A DNA stretch of 64,000 nt from Centroberyx gerrardi (GCF_048128805.1 NC_136002.1:28355662-28419661), one strand, 5' to 3'. Counted from the first letter of the stretch, positions 23,907-35,372 are shown. Notes: generated from the letters alone by a model not told the origin. Made by a program: numbers and translations.

Positions 23907-26828
23907 CATTTACATTTAACACAATAGATTAAAAGGGACAATGTGTGAAATATTTTCTACCTTAGATTTTATCAGATAGATTTTATCAGATCTCTAAAAG
24001 GAAATCTTAGTAAATAACACTATCTCTTCCTGAGGACCCTGGAAGATGTCAGGTTCATGTTCATGTTGTGTCATGTGATGTTGTGTCATGCCCGAACACG
24101 CATGACTCACTGAGACTTCCACATGGATGCTTAAACAGGCATGCTTAAATTACCCACAGAAACTGTGACAGTGTCCCTCCACAATGGCCTCGGGGCTCAG
24201 AATAATGACATCACACACCAAATACAGACACTACCCACCTACACATACACACACTGCCCACTCATATACATGAAACTACTCAACTTAGAGTTTCATTAAT
24301 CAACACAGTGATCCAAACACTGAAACTAAGGACATTTCCGGCTAAATCACAAATGATTAATGTCGAATACATGGTCCAGATTCCCAGGGCGGCCATTTTG
24401 AACTTGGAGTGGGAGACTCTGTAGCAAGTAGCTACAGTAAGTGCACACAGTTAACTACAAGATGCAAATGTCGGGAATCAGACAAACATTCATAATTTCA
24501 CAGATTCTAGACTTAAAAACTCATTTGAAATGAAATTAATGGAACCCAACATGGATATAGGTTCAAATTTTAAGCTATAGCTAGCTACCAGAAACTACCC
24601 TAGGTAGCGAGCTAGTCGCTAGCTAGTAAGCTAGCTTCGATACTAAATTCAAGTAGTCATTGTAATTGTTCCCAATGTTGTTAGCTTAGCTAGTTTGGTA
24701 ACTGTTAGATCTATCTGAAGTCCTCATGTGCTTTGGTAATGCTAGTTTCATGCCATCTTTCGGGTAGAGTTTCCAAGCGATCAAAATGGCCATTGAGGAA
24801 CATGGTTAAAATTTACACTTTTGTAAGGTCCTGTACTGTATAGTTCAATAGGTACAATAGGCTACTAACACTGCCAAATTTAGGGGTTTAATTCCCACTG
24901 GGGGCATCACATACTAAAAATGAATGGTACTAAGGCACTGTGAATACAAACATCTCCCAAACAGATGTAAAACACAGCATCCTAACCCTGTTGCCTGCAC
25001 TCCCCATTTACCAGGCTGATATGAATACTCTTTTCTCTTTACATAACATGCATAGTGAACCAGCCAGTTTGTAACTGAAGGGTTGGACACTTGATTGAGA
25101 GCCAAAGCCAGGAGCCGTTAGTGTGAAGCCCAGGCCTGTCTGGCGTCTACCTGCTGACACTTGTCACTTTGGCTCCCTCAAGCTTTTTCTCACGGCTGTC
25201 AAGTTTTCTGTGACAGACTTGCCACAATGAGGAAGCTTGAGCCCTTCATTACAGCTTTCTAACACTAGAAAATGCTGATTCAGTAGCATACTGTCATTTT
25301 AACACTTACAAACACTTTGCCATTCACTCTCTCATTAGGTCAAAATCTGTTAATAGATTCACACACTCAGGATGTGAAGGAAGGCGCTCTGCAAGTGGCA
25401 CTTCATCTAAGTACTGTACGTGCCTGATTATAAGATTGCTGATATTGCATTGATAAAATTATATGGAGCGTTAATTGATACAGTGACTTGTGGGGGTTTT
25501 CCACTGAAGTAGCACTGCTAACGTGTGTTTCAGTACCTTGTCTATTATTGTATGTGATTGTAAGATATTTGATCCTGCAACAGGCCCCACTGAGGCCTAT
25601 CAGAGCCTACGCACCAGGACTAATCTCAGCAAGAAGCCGATATTCCCTGAAACCATCTCTCCTCAGAGTCTTAATTGTGGAAATTCCTCCCTGCCTACCT
25701 GTGTGTGGAACCCAATCTCCATAGCCAGGCCAGAGCAGCTTTAATGATCCTACCTTGGGTAAAATAGAGGCATTATAGTCCTAACGGCAGTTTTGGCTCT
25801 CAAACACTGCCTCCATTCATTTCTGAAACAATCTGATTCTCTTTCTACCTCTCTTTGCCCCCTCTCACTATTCCCTTTTTCTTCTTTTTTTTTTTTTTTT
25901 GCAACAGTCCGACAACTGGAATCACTTTGCGTGTTGTTTGCCGTTTGCCCCACGTCTTCCTGATGCCTCCTCGCTGCTGTGGAAACCTGTCCATAGAGCA
26001 AGTGAGACCCCTGGACAGCACAGCGCACACATTCCTCCCCGGGCAAACGACAGGAGAAGGCTGCAGCCCTCCAACCCTCAAGGACTGACATCACATCACT
26101 GCAAGGTCAGATCTCGTTTGATCTCGTTTTTTCCCTATTTTTCCTCCTTTAAAGTGATTCTCAGTGAGTGTATGAATAGGATTAAAAAAAACACACTTAA
26201 TCACTCACAGACCAACTTGTTTCAATTCTTCCTTCAAGTATTTTTTCGTGGGCATTCTACAGGTGTGCCCAACATGCTGTACTTATTGTGTGAATTGGGT
26301 TATTCAGTTGTATGTAGGGCGCATTGTGTACTTGATTATGTATATTTCCGCTATGAGTAATTGAAGGAACCAACATGGAACTGATTGATGGAGCTTTTGG
26401 CATGTTTACCCAGGTATCTGTAGCCCTATATTCAATTAGTTTATCAGTGAGTGATTTGCCAATTAAGAACAACACTTTTCATTAGAATTTCAAGAAGGAT
26501 TTGCTGATGAATTTGATGTCGACAATTATGAATTATTGTATGGTTTTAGCAGAAGCCAAGAATTTGACTTTTACCATTCTTATCAAACTTTCTTACAAGT
26601 ATGTCTAAATTTAGTTCTGCATACATACTGAACATCAATCTCAATACTAACAACCTAAACTGGGATTAATGTAAACAAATTAATAACTGATGTTACGGTA
26701 TATTTATGCAAGGTGTGACAACTCATGAACCGTATTCTGGCATTCACTGTTTTACACTTTTGTTCAGTGATTCTGTGCAGTATCATTGGCATGATTGGGA
26801 AGGTATCATGGACAAAAGTAGTTTGTAT

Positions 26829-26940
26829 TTGAATTTGAATTTATTGAAAGTATAGCCCCTTGAGATGTAGCATCTCATTTTCGAGGGGGTCCTATAGACA
26901 CAAATACAAAATTATAAAACACATACAAACAGAAACAAAA
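26829..26940 (-). mobile_element. LINE-type 3' end
   Basis: On the minus strand the order is ggaccccctcgaaaatgaga, then tgctacatctcaaggggcta, then an AATAAA-like stretch with ttgaa/aattc short repeats. This matches the general form of fish LINE 3' ends. No coding part is present. Confidence 0.5.
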
Positions 26941-27468
26941 CAGCATTACATAACATACACTACAAATACACAGATACAGACAGCTCGCTCACCCTCGTGT
27001 GTATTCTACCTTTGTCTCAAGGATCTGAAACTTCCACAGCTGAAAACATCAGACACCTGGGGTCAAAAGTTAACAGACACACAGTTAGCAGCCACATTCT
27101 GACAAGAGGACTTTGTAAAAGCATTCTATAATAAAACCAAGCCTCGAGACATCCTTGCGTTTTGTGTTATAAAAGGCTTTTGTTCAGTTCACAAGTATAG
27201 ATGCCTGGAAAAAAATCTCAAATGACAGATGAAATTACTATCGTCAGACCTCCTTTGATGTCTTGGGCTGACATCAAAGTAAAAAAGTACTTATTCACCA
27301 CTTTACAAGCAAGTAATCACTGTTGGGTGAAAACCTCATAACTCCAACTCCATTTTCAAGTTTTAACTTCAACTGAAGGGCTATATATTAGAGAAAATTC
27401 TACAGCCCTTGGGTTGATGAAACCTTTACAAAAGGAATTAAATAAACTAAAAATGTATCGTCATCAAG

Positions 27469-27914
27469 TATGAAGGTAAATATGTTGCAAAATGCGAGAG
27501 CTTGTAGACTTGATGTGAGAACTTGTAAAATACGATGTGAGAACTTGAAGAACAAAAATGAATGTGAAGTCACAGAAAAAATATTCACAAATGTGTAGAT
27601 TGATATTTACATGAATACAATGACAGCTGCAAACTTCACATTTGTGAAGTTGCAGTGACCAATTCGAGAGGTTGTAATCACGGAGTTGTGGTTGTACTGG
27701 AAAATGGACTCAAGTAAAATAAATAAATATGAGTAAATGTTGGATTACAAGTTTGCAGCTGTCATTGTATTCATGTAAATATCAATCTATACATTTGTGA
27801 ATATTTTTTCTGTGACTTCACATTCATTTTTGTTCTTCAAGTTCTCACATCGTATTTTACAAGTTCTCACATCAAGTCTACAAGCTCTCGCATTTTGCAT
27901 ATTTACCTTCATAT
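27469..27914. mobile_element. Large inverted repeat (fold-back element)
   Basis: The arm 27469-27636 returns as its reverse complement at 27749-27914, with only a few mismatches over about 166 bases, around a loop of about 112 bases. The arms run from tatgaaggtaaatatg to gacagctgcaaactt and hold an internal duplication of gatgtgagaacttg. It is non-coding. Probably a non-autonomous DNA-transposon fold-back element; no certain target duplication was found. Confidence 0.8.
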
Positions 27915-28259
27915 CAAGCTAAAAACAAGGCTGTGTTTCATAGTTCCTCAAAAGTTGATATTTTGGAGATACAAGGTCTGTTTTCAGTTGCTATTATGAG
28001 GTATAGTCTAACGGGAAAAAATGTGTGAAAAGGAAAACAAGACAAAAAAAGCTACCTGTTGACTAATACTGTAATTCAGAGGGTGTGGCTGATGGTTGTT
28101 TTTTAAAGTCAGCTAAACCAATCTGAATACCTGTGAGTCACAATGTGGCTATTCCACCTGCAACGATTACTGACGAGAGACAAAAACTGACATGATGACA
28201 CATGCCCCGGGGTGGGAGTGGGGGGGTGGTGGCAGTCACGTCAGACGTCTGCATGAAAG

Positions 28260-28282
28260 TGTGTGTGTGTGTGTGTGTGTGT
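28260..28282. repeat. (GT)n microsatellite next to claudin promoter
   Basis: GT array ending about 20 bases upstream of the TATA box at 28303. Confidence 0.95.
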
Positions 28283-28302
28283 CAAGCCCCTCCCGAGTAA
28301 AG

Positions 28303-28310
28303 TATATAAA
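28303..28310 (+). promoter_or_regulatory. TATA box of claudin at 28436
   Basis: TATATAAA lies 133 bases upstream of the ATG, with a CCCCTCCC GC-box-like element immediately before it. A well-placed core promoter for a single-exon gene with a leader of about 100 bases. Confidence 0.65.
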
Positions 28311-28435
28311 AGACCTGCTCCAACCTTGCCTAAACATTTACACTTGGGGATCTCTCAAGCAAGACCTAACTGACTTTCAGAGACACAACTTTTGGATTTC
28401 CTTTGGACGACTGTGCAAGAAACTTTTGAGGAGAC

Positions 28436-29059
28436 ATGGTGTCTGCTGGGTTTCAGATGTTGGGCACTGCCCTGTGCATTATCGGTTGGATCGGGACCAT
28501 CGTTGTCTGCGCCCTTCCCCAGTGGAAGGTGACGGCCTTCATCGGCCAGAACATCGTCACTGCCCAAACCACTTGGGAGGGCATCTGGATGTCCTGCGTG
28601 GTCCAGAGTACGGGCCAGATGCAGTGTAAGGTTTACGACTCCATGCTCGCTCTGGCCGGGGACCTCCAAGCCGCCCGCGCCCTCATCATCATCGCCATCA
28701 TGGTTGGCATTGTTGCCATCCTCTTGGCCATGGCAGGGGGCAAGTGCACCAACTGCGTGCAGGATGAGAGCTCCAAAGCCAAGATCGGCGTGGCGTCCGG
28801 CGTCTTCTTCATCATCTGCGGCGTTATGTGCCTCATCCCTGTGTGCTGGGTAGCCAACACCGTCATAAAGGACTTCTACAACCCCTTGACGATGGGTTCT
28901 CAGAAGAGGGAGCTGGGTGCCGCCCTCTTCATCGGCTGGGGGGCTTCGGCCCTCCTCATCCTGGGCGGTGGACTCCTCTGTGCCAACTGCCCTCCCAAGG
29001 ATAACTACTCCGCCAAGTACTCCGCTGCCCGCTCCACCGGACCAAAAGACTACGTCTGA
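28436..29059 (+). CDS. Claudin, claudin-4-like
   Basis: Single-exon claudin of 207 residues. W30 sits in PQW rather than the usual PMW; the signature is GIW 49-51 with C54 and C64. [14 protein letters not shown] opens TM2; [14 protein letters not shown] is the cytosolic loop; [15 protein letters not shown] is the second loop; TM4 ends CANCPPKDN. The short tail [17 protein letters not shown] resembles the mammalian claudin-4 tail and ends in a PDZ ligand. The gene is compact: TATA box at 28303, ATG at 28436, stop at 29059 and an AATAAA at 29504, so its transcript of about 1.2 kb can be read off directly. It opens the plus-strand half of the cluster. Intact. Confidence 0.96.
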   Translation: MVSAGFQMLGTALCIIGWIGTIVVCALPQWKVTAFIGQNIVTAQTTWEGIWMSCVVQSTGQMQCKVYDSMLALAGDLQAARALIIIAIMVGIVAILLAMAGGKCTNCVQDESSKAKIGVASGVFFIICGVMCLIPVCWVANTVIKDFYNPLTMGSQKRELGAALFIGWGASALLILGGGLLCANCPPKDNYSAKYSAARSTGPKDYV

Positions 29060-29503
29060 GGAGGAGAGAGCCAATCGGAAAGGAGCAAGAGACTGAGACA
29101 GACTTGTGCAGACTATTGACTCAAATGCTGTATGATCCACGGATTTGATTCATACTGTCACATAAAATGTGATTTGTATTGCACAGTGGTTTTGATTTCA
29201 CATTTTGGTTTGATGCTTATATGTTGACCTTCAGCACTTCAGGAGATTGTGCAACACTACTGAGATAAAGAGATGTGCACCACACCCAAACAACGGTGTG
29301 AATGGACCGAGTGAGATAATGCTCTATCAGTGGGATTAAAAATACATGGCAGAAATGCTGGAACAACACTTAAAATGTTGCATTGTAATACATTGTAATT
29401 CTTTCTTTGTTTTTTTTTCGCTGTGAAACATTTCATTTATGCTTTTTTTTTGTTTACATATTTCATTGTTAAGTGTGTGCATGGCAGTGATCAAAAATCT
29501 GTA

Positions 29504-29509
29504 AATAAA
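29504..29509 (+). terminator. Poly(A) signal of claudin at 28436
   Basis: AATAAA followed within 10 bases by a T/GT-rich downstream element, about 445 bases past the stop. Confidence 0.7.
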
Positions 29510-29529
29510 GTGTTCTTTTTTTCAAACTT

Positions 29530-30850
29530 GAATTGTTCTGTTTCATATGTTCTTTTAGATTTCATAACATGTTACAGTTTACTCTGAAGTAAAAAAAAAA
29601 AAAGAAGCCTTCACAAAGAAGATGTGAGGCGGGGCTTTGTCCTTGAATCCCACATCTTTGAGCTAATAATAATAATAAGACTTTATTAAGAATAATAAAT
29701 AATGCATAATATTGATTTAAATTTGTACTTCTTATTGACTTGTCCCATAACATTCATCCCAACAATAGAAAATAGAAAAGAAAACCTCATTATGTATAGT
29801 AACTTACCCTTACATTTCACTTATCACCAAATAAAAAATCTCTGATGATTCCATTCATCTTTACTGAGTCAAAAATGTTTCAAATGTACAGTCAAAACAT
29901 AAAGGACTGCACTTAATTTAGTCTTCCTACAAGTAACTACTTTAACAACATAATCATAAAAAAAAGGTTTCTGTGCACATTAAAACACTAGGATTTTTTG
30001 AAGACCAAGGACAACACTGAAAGTCAGTCATGAATTTTGAGATGCATGTAGGTTTTTTAAAATGTAATTACATTTGTCCAATAAACTCCTAAAAAGCCTT
30101 AGAAGTTGTATCTTAATGGAAACATAAGCCCTATTTTGCTTCTGTAGAGTATGAGCTTTTAATGCTATGATGTTTTTCAGAATTAATCGTTCTGAAAAGT
30201 CCTTGCTGTTGGAGTCATTACCTGTCCAACACTGCCCCTTGCAGTACACTAATAACACTATATAATACATCCTGTAGTTTCTCTCCCATACTTCTATGTG
30301 TAAATAGTCAGAATTGGGTAACTATACCTTTAACTTACCTTACCTTGTATTTTAATCAGAAATACAAGTTTCATGAACATACAGCAAAAAGATCCATTTT
30401 CAAATGAATGCACCAGTACTTCTGCCACTGGCTTGTATCTACCCTTGTTTGGACCTACAACTTGAATCCATGATAAATATATCCAGTTGTCCTCTTGACC
30501 AAGTGAGATATTCCCTACAAGCATTTAAAACTGAGTTAGTTTTTAAATGTTTTGATGGAAGGTTTGAAACGGTCTGCATCTACAAAAAGCCTAATTTCTT
30601 CATTTTACTTCTTCATTTTGTACGGACATGTAGCCAAACTTTTTACTCTGAAATGTAAATGTATCGGAGAATAAAAGACAGGCTTGATGAACAAGGAACT
30701 AGCTTTTTGTGTCTCTGACCTTGTAGCTTTGGTTTTCTGGTAGGTCAGCACAACTGAAGGTGACTGGGTCTCTGTTTGTGTGTAAACTAATTCTGGCAAA
30801 TAGGAGCTGAGGACTGTGGTATCACATACCCTCATGTCTGAGTCCCCTCC
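29530..30850. other. Short intergenic spacer
   Basis: AT-rich DNA with no gene and no recognisable transposon. The small frames in it lack any family signature. Confidence 0.6.
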
Positions 30851-30864
30851 TCTCACAGCACAGT

Positions 30865-30872
30865 CTATAAAT
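30865..30872 (+). promoter_or_regulatory. TATA box of claudin at 30958
   Basis: CTATAAAT about 90 bases upstream of the ATG, preceded by a CCCCTCCTCTCAC pyrimidine stretch. The arrangement parallels that of the claudin at 28436. Confidence 0.6.
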
Positions 30873-30957
30873 ACTGGCCCACTTCATTCCACCCATCTTT
30901 CTTCTTTCTGGGACTTGTGGATTTTAACTGGAGTGTGTAAGGAACAGGGCAGACAAG

Positions 30958-31593
30958 ATGGTTTCTCAGGGGCTTCAGATCATGGGCATCTCGATGGCTT
31001 TGATTGGCTGGTTCATGGTCATCTTGGTGTGCGCCTTACCCATGTGGAAAGTCTCGGCCTTCGTCGGGGCCAACATCGTCACGGCGCAGACCATCTGGGA
31101 AGGCATGTGGATGAACTGCGTGGTCCAGAGCACAGGACAGATGCAGTGCAAGGTGTACGACTCCATGCTGGCTCTGCCCCAGGACCTGCAGGCCGCCCGC
31201 GCCATGATCATCATCTCCATCTTGACGGGAATCCTCGGTGTGGTCTTGTCGATCGCTGGCGGGAAATGCACTAACTGCATCGAGGAGGAGCGATCCAAGG
31301 CTAAGGCGTGCATCGTGGCCGGAGTCTTCTTCATCATCTCGGGGCTCCTCTGTCTCGTTCCGGTCTCCTGGTCCGCCAACACCATCGTCACTAACTTCTA
31401 CAACCCGATGCTGATCTCAGCCCAGAGGCGGGAGTTAGGAGCGGCCCTGTACCTCGGCTGGGGAGCCGCTGCACTGCTGCTGATGGGAGGGGGGCTGCTG
31501 TGTTGGAACTGCCCCCCAAAAGACGACCACCCCCACTATGTACCCAAATTTACGCCTGTGAGGTCAAGCTCCGCGTCCAGGGAATACGTCTAA
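30958..31593 (+). CDS. Claudin, claudin-4-like
   Basis: Single-exon claudin of 211 residues with W30, a GMW form of the signature at 49-51, C54 and C64. [15 protein letters not shown] opens TM2; KCTNCIEEERSKAK is the cytosolic loop; NFYNPMLISAQRRELG is the second loop; TM4 ends CWNCPPKDD. The tail HPHYVPKFTPVRSSSASREYV ends in the PDZ ligand YV. Its N-terminus MVSQGLQIMG is typical of fish claudins of this cluster. TATA box at 30865, and a long AT-rich 3' UTR probably ending near the AATAAA at 32675. It stands directly upstream of a broken claudin copy (33236-33612), which may be a relic of an extra duplicate. Intact. Confidence 0.96.
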   Translation: MVSQGLQIMGISMALIGWFMVILVCALPMWKVSAFVGANIVTAQTIWEGMWMNCVVQSTGQMQCKVYDSMLALPQDLQAARAMIIISILTGILGVVLSIAGGKCTNCIEEERSKAKACIVAGVFFIISGLLCLVPVSWSANTIVTNFYNPMLISAQRRELGAALYLGWGAAALLLMGGGLLCWNCPPKDDHPHYVPKFTPVRSSSASREYV

Positions 31594-32674
31594 GATGTTT
31601 TGCACTTCCCACATGGACTCTTGAAAAAGCAAAGAGAACTTTAATATTGAAGTGATAAGTTTGCTTTGGCAATTCAACATATATTTACTTTTTGACAATA
31701 TAATCATGGCTTGAAATTTGCACTTGCCACAAGCTGAATGATGGCAGATTTTGATTGTGGTTAGTAGCCTTTGTCTCTCAATTCTACTGGACATTTTAAC
31801 AGGAATACAACTTATCTTACATGTCTATTTTATTCTAAATCAGTTTTGGCTTCTATGAAATGAAACCGGCTCTTGAAATTCTGGATCCACTTGCCACTGT
31901 GGCCACTTGGTTTCATGTCATGAATATAATGTTGTCTATTTAGTGAGTTCAGAAGGATTTCAGTAAGATGTAACTATCTTTTAAAATGAACATGATTCAT
32001 ACAGATTTTCATGACGATATCTCACTAAATGAAGGAAATAACAAAATATGTATAACTTCCATTTATTTAACTGTTATTGGGCGAAGAGAAGAAGAAGTGT
32101 GAGCAAATGCTGACCACTGCCTACTATAACCTCCTGAGACACAGCAGAAAAAAAGGTTTTGCAATTCTGATTATTTTTACATCTAATGAGTGTTTGGGGT
32201 GTAAATAACTAAGAAATAAGAAAAACTAAGAAAAACCAATCTAAATTTACTTACTTTCAGTTTTTATGGCACGTCCTTTGTAGTGGACATCAGGTCTCTA
32301 CTGAATGGAAAAGTTATGTTGGATCAAAGAAATTATGCATTTTCATTAATTTAAAACCTTAAATACAAGAAAATATGTTTAGCTGTTTTTAGCTGGGGGG
32401 TTTTTTCATTTGAAGTTAGTTTTGAATAAAAATTTTTGTCTTTCTTACTCCCAGAATTCATTGTTGTTTTGATAATAAACTATAAAAAGATATTTGCACT
32501 TCATGTATCTCACAAAGGCTTTGTCTCATAACATGAACTTAAAAATGCATTTTTTGCAAAACATATTTTTAGATAATCTGTTGCATTCCAAATTCCACCT
32601 TTGTATTTGACTCACTTTATCTGAATCCTTTATATTTCTGCGTGTTTCCACTGTTGTAATGTTCTGTTACTGTA

Positions 32675-32680
32675 AATAAA
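32675..32680 (+). terminator. Candidate poly(A) signal of claudin at 30958
   Basis: AATAAA about 1.08 kb past the stop, at the end of an AT-rich, gene-free stretch that would be a long 3' UTR. Confidence 0.45.
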
Positions 32681-33235
32681 CCATAATCTTATTGAATGAT
32701 CACTGTTAATTTGCTTCTGAAAGACACTGCGTAGAAGTAGTGACAGATGCCAACTTTACCATGAGAGGCTGCCTGTCACCTTGGCAGTTCTCAGTTGAAA
32801 GTCAAAGCATATGATGAGGGCAAATGGTTGCATTTTCATCACAGTATGCTATGCCTATGGTGTTATAAGTAGATTATGAATGGGGAAGAAGTGATAAAAT
32901 TAATTGGCTATCACAGAGGAAGGTATTCGGAAATGTATTGGATATGCTTTGGCTCGTTCGGTCACTTCAGTAGCCATTTATGAGTTTCAATGTTCTCTGA
33001 TGAGCAGGTTAAGTAAGTCGTGATTGTTGTGCTGATAGGAAACAGGAGGCAGGATGAATCACCTGTGAACTACTCAGCTGTTTACCTTGAGGTTGTTTTC
33101 GGCTCATTTGCAGATCAAAACAGCCATTACGCCACAAATTTATGCACCATGGTCCAAGTGTGCGTCAGTGTGCAAGATAACCTTTATAACCGGGACATCC
33201 TCAAGATAGGGACATCCACACCCATCCACGCTACC

Positions 33236-33612
33236 ATGCCGTAAGTCCAGTTCCAGATCCTGGTGATCGCTCTTGCCGTGGTAGGATGGCTTGGCATTAT
33301 CATCATTAGCGCGCTGCCCGTGTGGATGACTTGAGGATGAGGTGCATAGCTCAGATTACCGAGCAAAGACAATGTAAGTTCTGTGATTCCACACTGGCCC
33401 TCCCGCAGAACCTGCGCACCACCCCGGCCGTGGCCATCTCCTCTGCGGTCTTCTCCTTCGTCAGCATCCTTTGCACCAACCATCCAGGAGGAACCGGCCA
33501 AGTCCAAGCCATCGTGTCGGAGATGTTCCTGATCGTAGACGGGCTCCTGTGTCTCATCCCGGTGCCGGGACTCCCCGGACAAATTCTCAGAAGCCAGACC
33601 CACTTCTGCTAG
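33236..33612 (+). pseudogene. Claudin pseudogene
   Basis: The remnant starts with ATG CCG TAA, a stop at the third codon. It continues in frame through FQILVIALAVVGWLGIIIIS and ALPVWM, a clear claudin TM1, to 33329. A TGA follows. Loop one is collapsed: the DNA jumps from the PVWM part to an out-of-frame DDLRMRC, so the W-to-GLW segment is deleted and GLW itself has become DLR. The second frame (33323-33612) then reads QRQCKFCDSTLALPQNLRT, a degraded loop-one/TM2 boundary, then SILCTN, then DGLLCLIPVPGL for TM3, and stops at 33610-33612. TM2 is mostly missing, and the second loop and TM4 are gone. It lies between two intact plus-strand claudins and is most like them. A broken tandem duplicate. 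Confidence 0.9.
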
Positions 33613-34590
33613 GCCGGCCGTGTAGCTCTGTCAGGCAATCAGCGATCATGGGCAAAAAGTGATGGCAAGAACAGCTGTGCCCCATTCTAATAACATTAGC
33701 CATTAATCAGTCACAAGAATGTATTAAGGTTAATTGAGTCTCATTCTTCATCTTTAAGTTAAGGTTTATGGTCTGCATTACTGTCTCCACAGAGGAGAAA
33801 CATGCCTATATATAGACATTTGATTTAATATAAGACATTTGATACCAAACAGTATCACAAAGTGCTTTACAGAAAACAAAGAAAAAAGGACAGCAATGCA
33901 AAGTACAATGTAAAGGTCCTGTTGAAGGCTGAAGTTTAAATGTTTGAGGCATTTGCTTCAAGATCTCAAGAGCTTCAATATGAATTGTAAAATTAATTTC
34001 AGCCCCAAAATGTCACTTAGGTCCTTCGGACTCTGAACCCCAGAGTTATAACGTGTGACACTTGTAAATGAGAGAGATCAACCCTGTTACATGTCTGATT
34101 TTTGCCTGAAAGGGACTTTATCAGCCAGATTTATTTTATTTTTGAAGTTTTCCAAATATAATAAATTTACACTTACCTGACTTGAAACTAAACTTGAACT
34201 TGAAACTTGGCTTTATTGTTTAACCACAGTTGAAAAATATTTTGTAGCTTTTGAACCTTTGAAACACACAACGCTTTCAATTTCTATTCACCTGACTGAA
34301 CAAGACATTAAATGTTCGGAAAAGTATGTAAATAAAAGACTCTGATAAACAGGGTAGTTATGCATATGAAAATCAATTAAATTTGATTCTTTCTTGTGTC
34401 TTTTTAAGTGCCAGTGTCTGTGTATTGAGTATCAGTTAGTAGAAAGGATTAACTTAGCGCACTTCTGCATTTCAATGTGCGTTGAATCTCCCCCAATTAA
34501 ATTCAGGGCTGCATGTTTTCCTGTGGTTTGTCCTGGATAGCAGTTAACTTTCAGTTTTACACAGCAATCCATTTCTTAAAGCATCTTGTT
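33613..34590. other. Intergenic spacer
   Basis: AT-rich DNA between the pseudogene and the next claudin. No gene or clear repeat seen, apart from the hairpin at 34600. Confidence 0.6.
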
Positions 34591-34599
34591 GGAATCTGG

Positions 34600-34643
34600 T
34601 CACACTGGAAAGCACCATCAAGTAATGGTGCTTTCCAGTGTGA
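34600..34643. repeat. Perfect 19-bp stem hairpin upstream of divergent claudin
   Basis: The arm tcacactggaaagcaccat is followed by caagta and its exact complement. The hairpin ends 150 bases before the ATG of the claudin at 34794, so it may lie in its promoter or leader. Perfect inverted repeats of this size in otherwise unique DNA are uncommon. Confidence 0.85.
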
Positions 34644-34793
34644 GGGATGTGGGTGTTGACTTCAGTATTCAACATATCTTAGAGTAAGATATGATAAACC
34701 CATTCCTTACACTGACTCTGAGCTGGACGAATTCAAACAAAACTCGACAACTGACAACTTTGAGTTTTCTTTTTCAACCAGCAAAGCTTTAAA

Positions 34794-35372
34794 ATGGTGT
34801 CTTGTGGAAAAGTAGTGTCCATCCTGGGTTTTGTCCTCGCTATCATCAGCTTTCTTGGAACAATTTTCATTTGCTTGCTCCCGATGTGGAAAGTGACCTT
34901 CGGTGTAGCAAAGGAACTGATTATTTTTGAGGGCCTGTGGGCAAGATGTGTGATCGAACGAAGTGGAAAGATGGAGTGTAAACAGTTTGCTTCTCTAACG
35001 GAAATATCTCCAGATCTACACGCAGCCCGAGCCTTGGTCGTCATTTCCATCTGTGCGGCATTTATCGGCATCGTCTTGGGCTTTTTCAGGTGCAAGTGTG
35101 TCAACTTTGCCAAGTACAAGACAATCAAAGCGACAGTGTCAGCTGCATTTTTTGTGGCTGGTTTCCTGTGCTTCATTGCTGTCTCCATCATTGCCGATTG
35201 GCGGGTTGCACTCTACCTCGGCTGGGCCCCATCTTGTGTCCTGATCTTGGCAGGAGCACTGGTGATTTGTGCTGCCTGTTCATGCTGTTCGTCTTCCACC
35301 AGAAGCCAAGAAATTCCCATGCACATTCACCATCAGGGACAAGAGAAACTGGCGGAGCCCATGTTGCAGTAA
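34794..35372 (+). CDS. Divergent claudin-like protein lacking most of loop two
   Basis: Single-exon gene for 192 residues, clearly claudin-related: W32 in LPMWKVT, then EGLW at 46-49, C52 and C62, and [12 protein letters not shown] before TM2. The W-to-GLW segment is about four residues shorter than in neighbours. TM3 (AAFFVAGFLCFIAVS) runs into IIADWRV and straight into ALYLGW of TM4: about 18 residues of the second extracellular loop, including the NP motif and the QRRELG stretch, are absent without a frameshift. TM4 ends in a CAACSCC cluster; the tail ends EPMLQ, with no PDZ ligand. The ATG has an A at -3. The reading frame is open and codon use is coding-like, so it is probably expressed, but with altered trans-interaction. 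Codon use is less GC-rich than its neighbours, so it is evolving differently. Confidence 0.88.
   Translation: MVSCGKVVSILGFVLAIISFLGTIFICLLPMWKVTFGVAKELIIFEGLWARCVIERSGKMECKQFASLTEISPDLHAARALVVISICAAFIGIVLGFFRCKCVNFAKYKTIKATVSAAFFVAGFLCFIAVSIIADWRVALYLGWAPSCVLILAGALVICAACSCCSSSTRSQEIPMHIHHQGQEKLAEPMLQ

Larger units (their letters stand above)
19200..28290. other. Strand-switch interval without genes
   Basis: About 9 kb separates the minus-strand claudins from the plus-strand ones. I see no claudin remnant and no spliced gene. It contains a SINE at 20196-20406, a 28-base two-copy tandem repeat at 22475, a short telomere-like run at 22884, a GA array at 23172, a 314-base palindromic MITE at 23593, a LINE tail at 26829 and a large inverted repeat at 27469-27914. 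Promoters of the two flanking claudins lie at its edges. Confidence 0.6.

Noticed and set aside
25860-26100. Pyrimidine tract followed by cag and an open frame, resembling a 3' splice site and exon
   Set aside because: The frame has no recognisable protein content, no donor site in phase and no neighbouring exon.
28355-29140. Long open frame (261 codons) antisense to the claudin at 28436
   Set aside because: It is a shadow of the GC-rich claudin frame on the other strand. Similar antisense frames occur over most claudins here, and none resembles a protein family.
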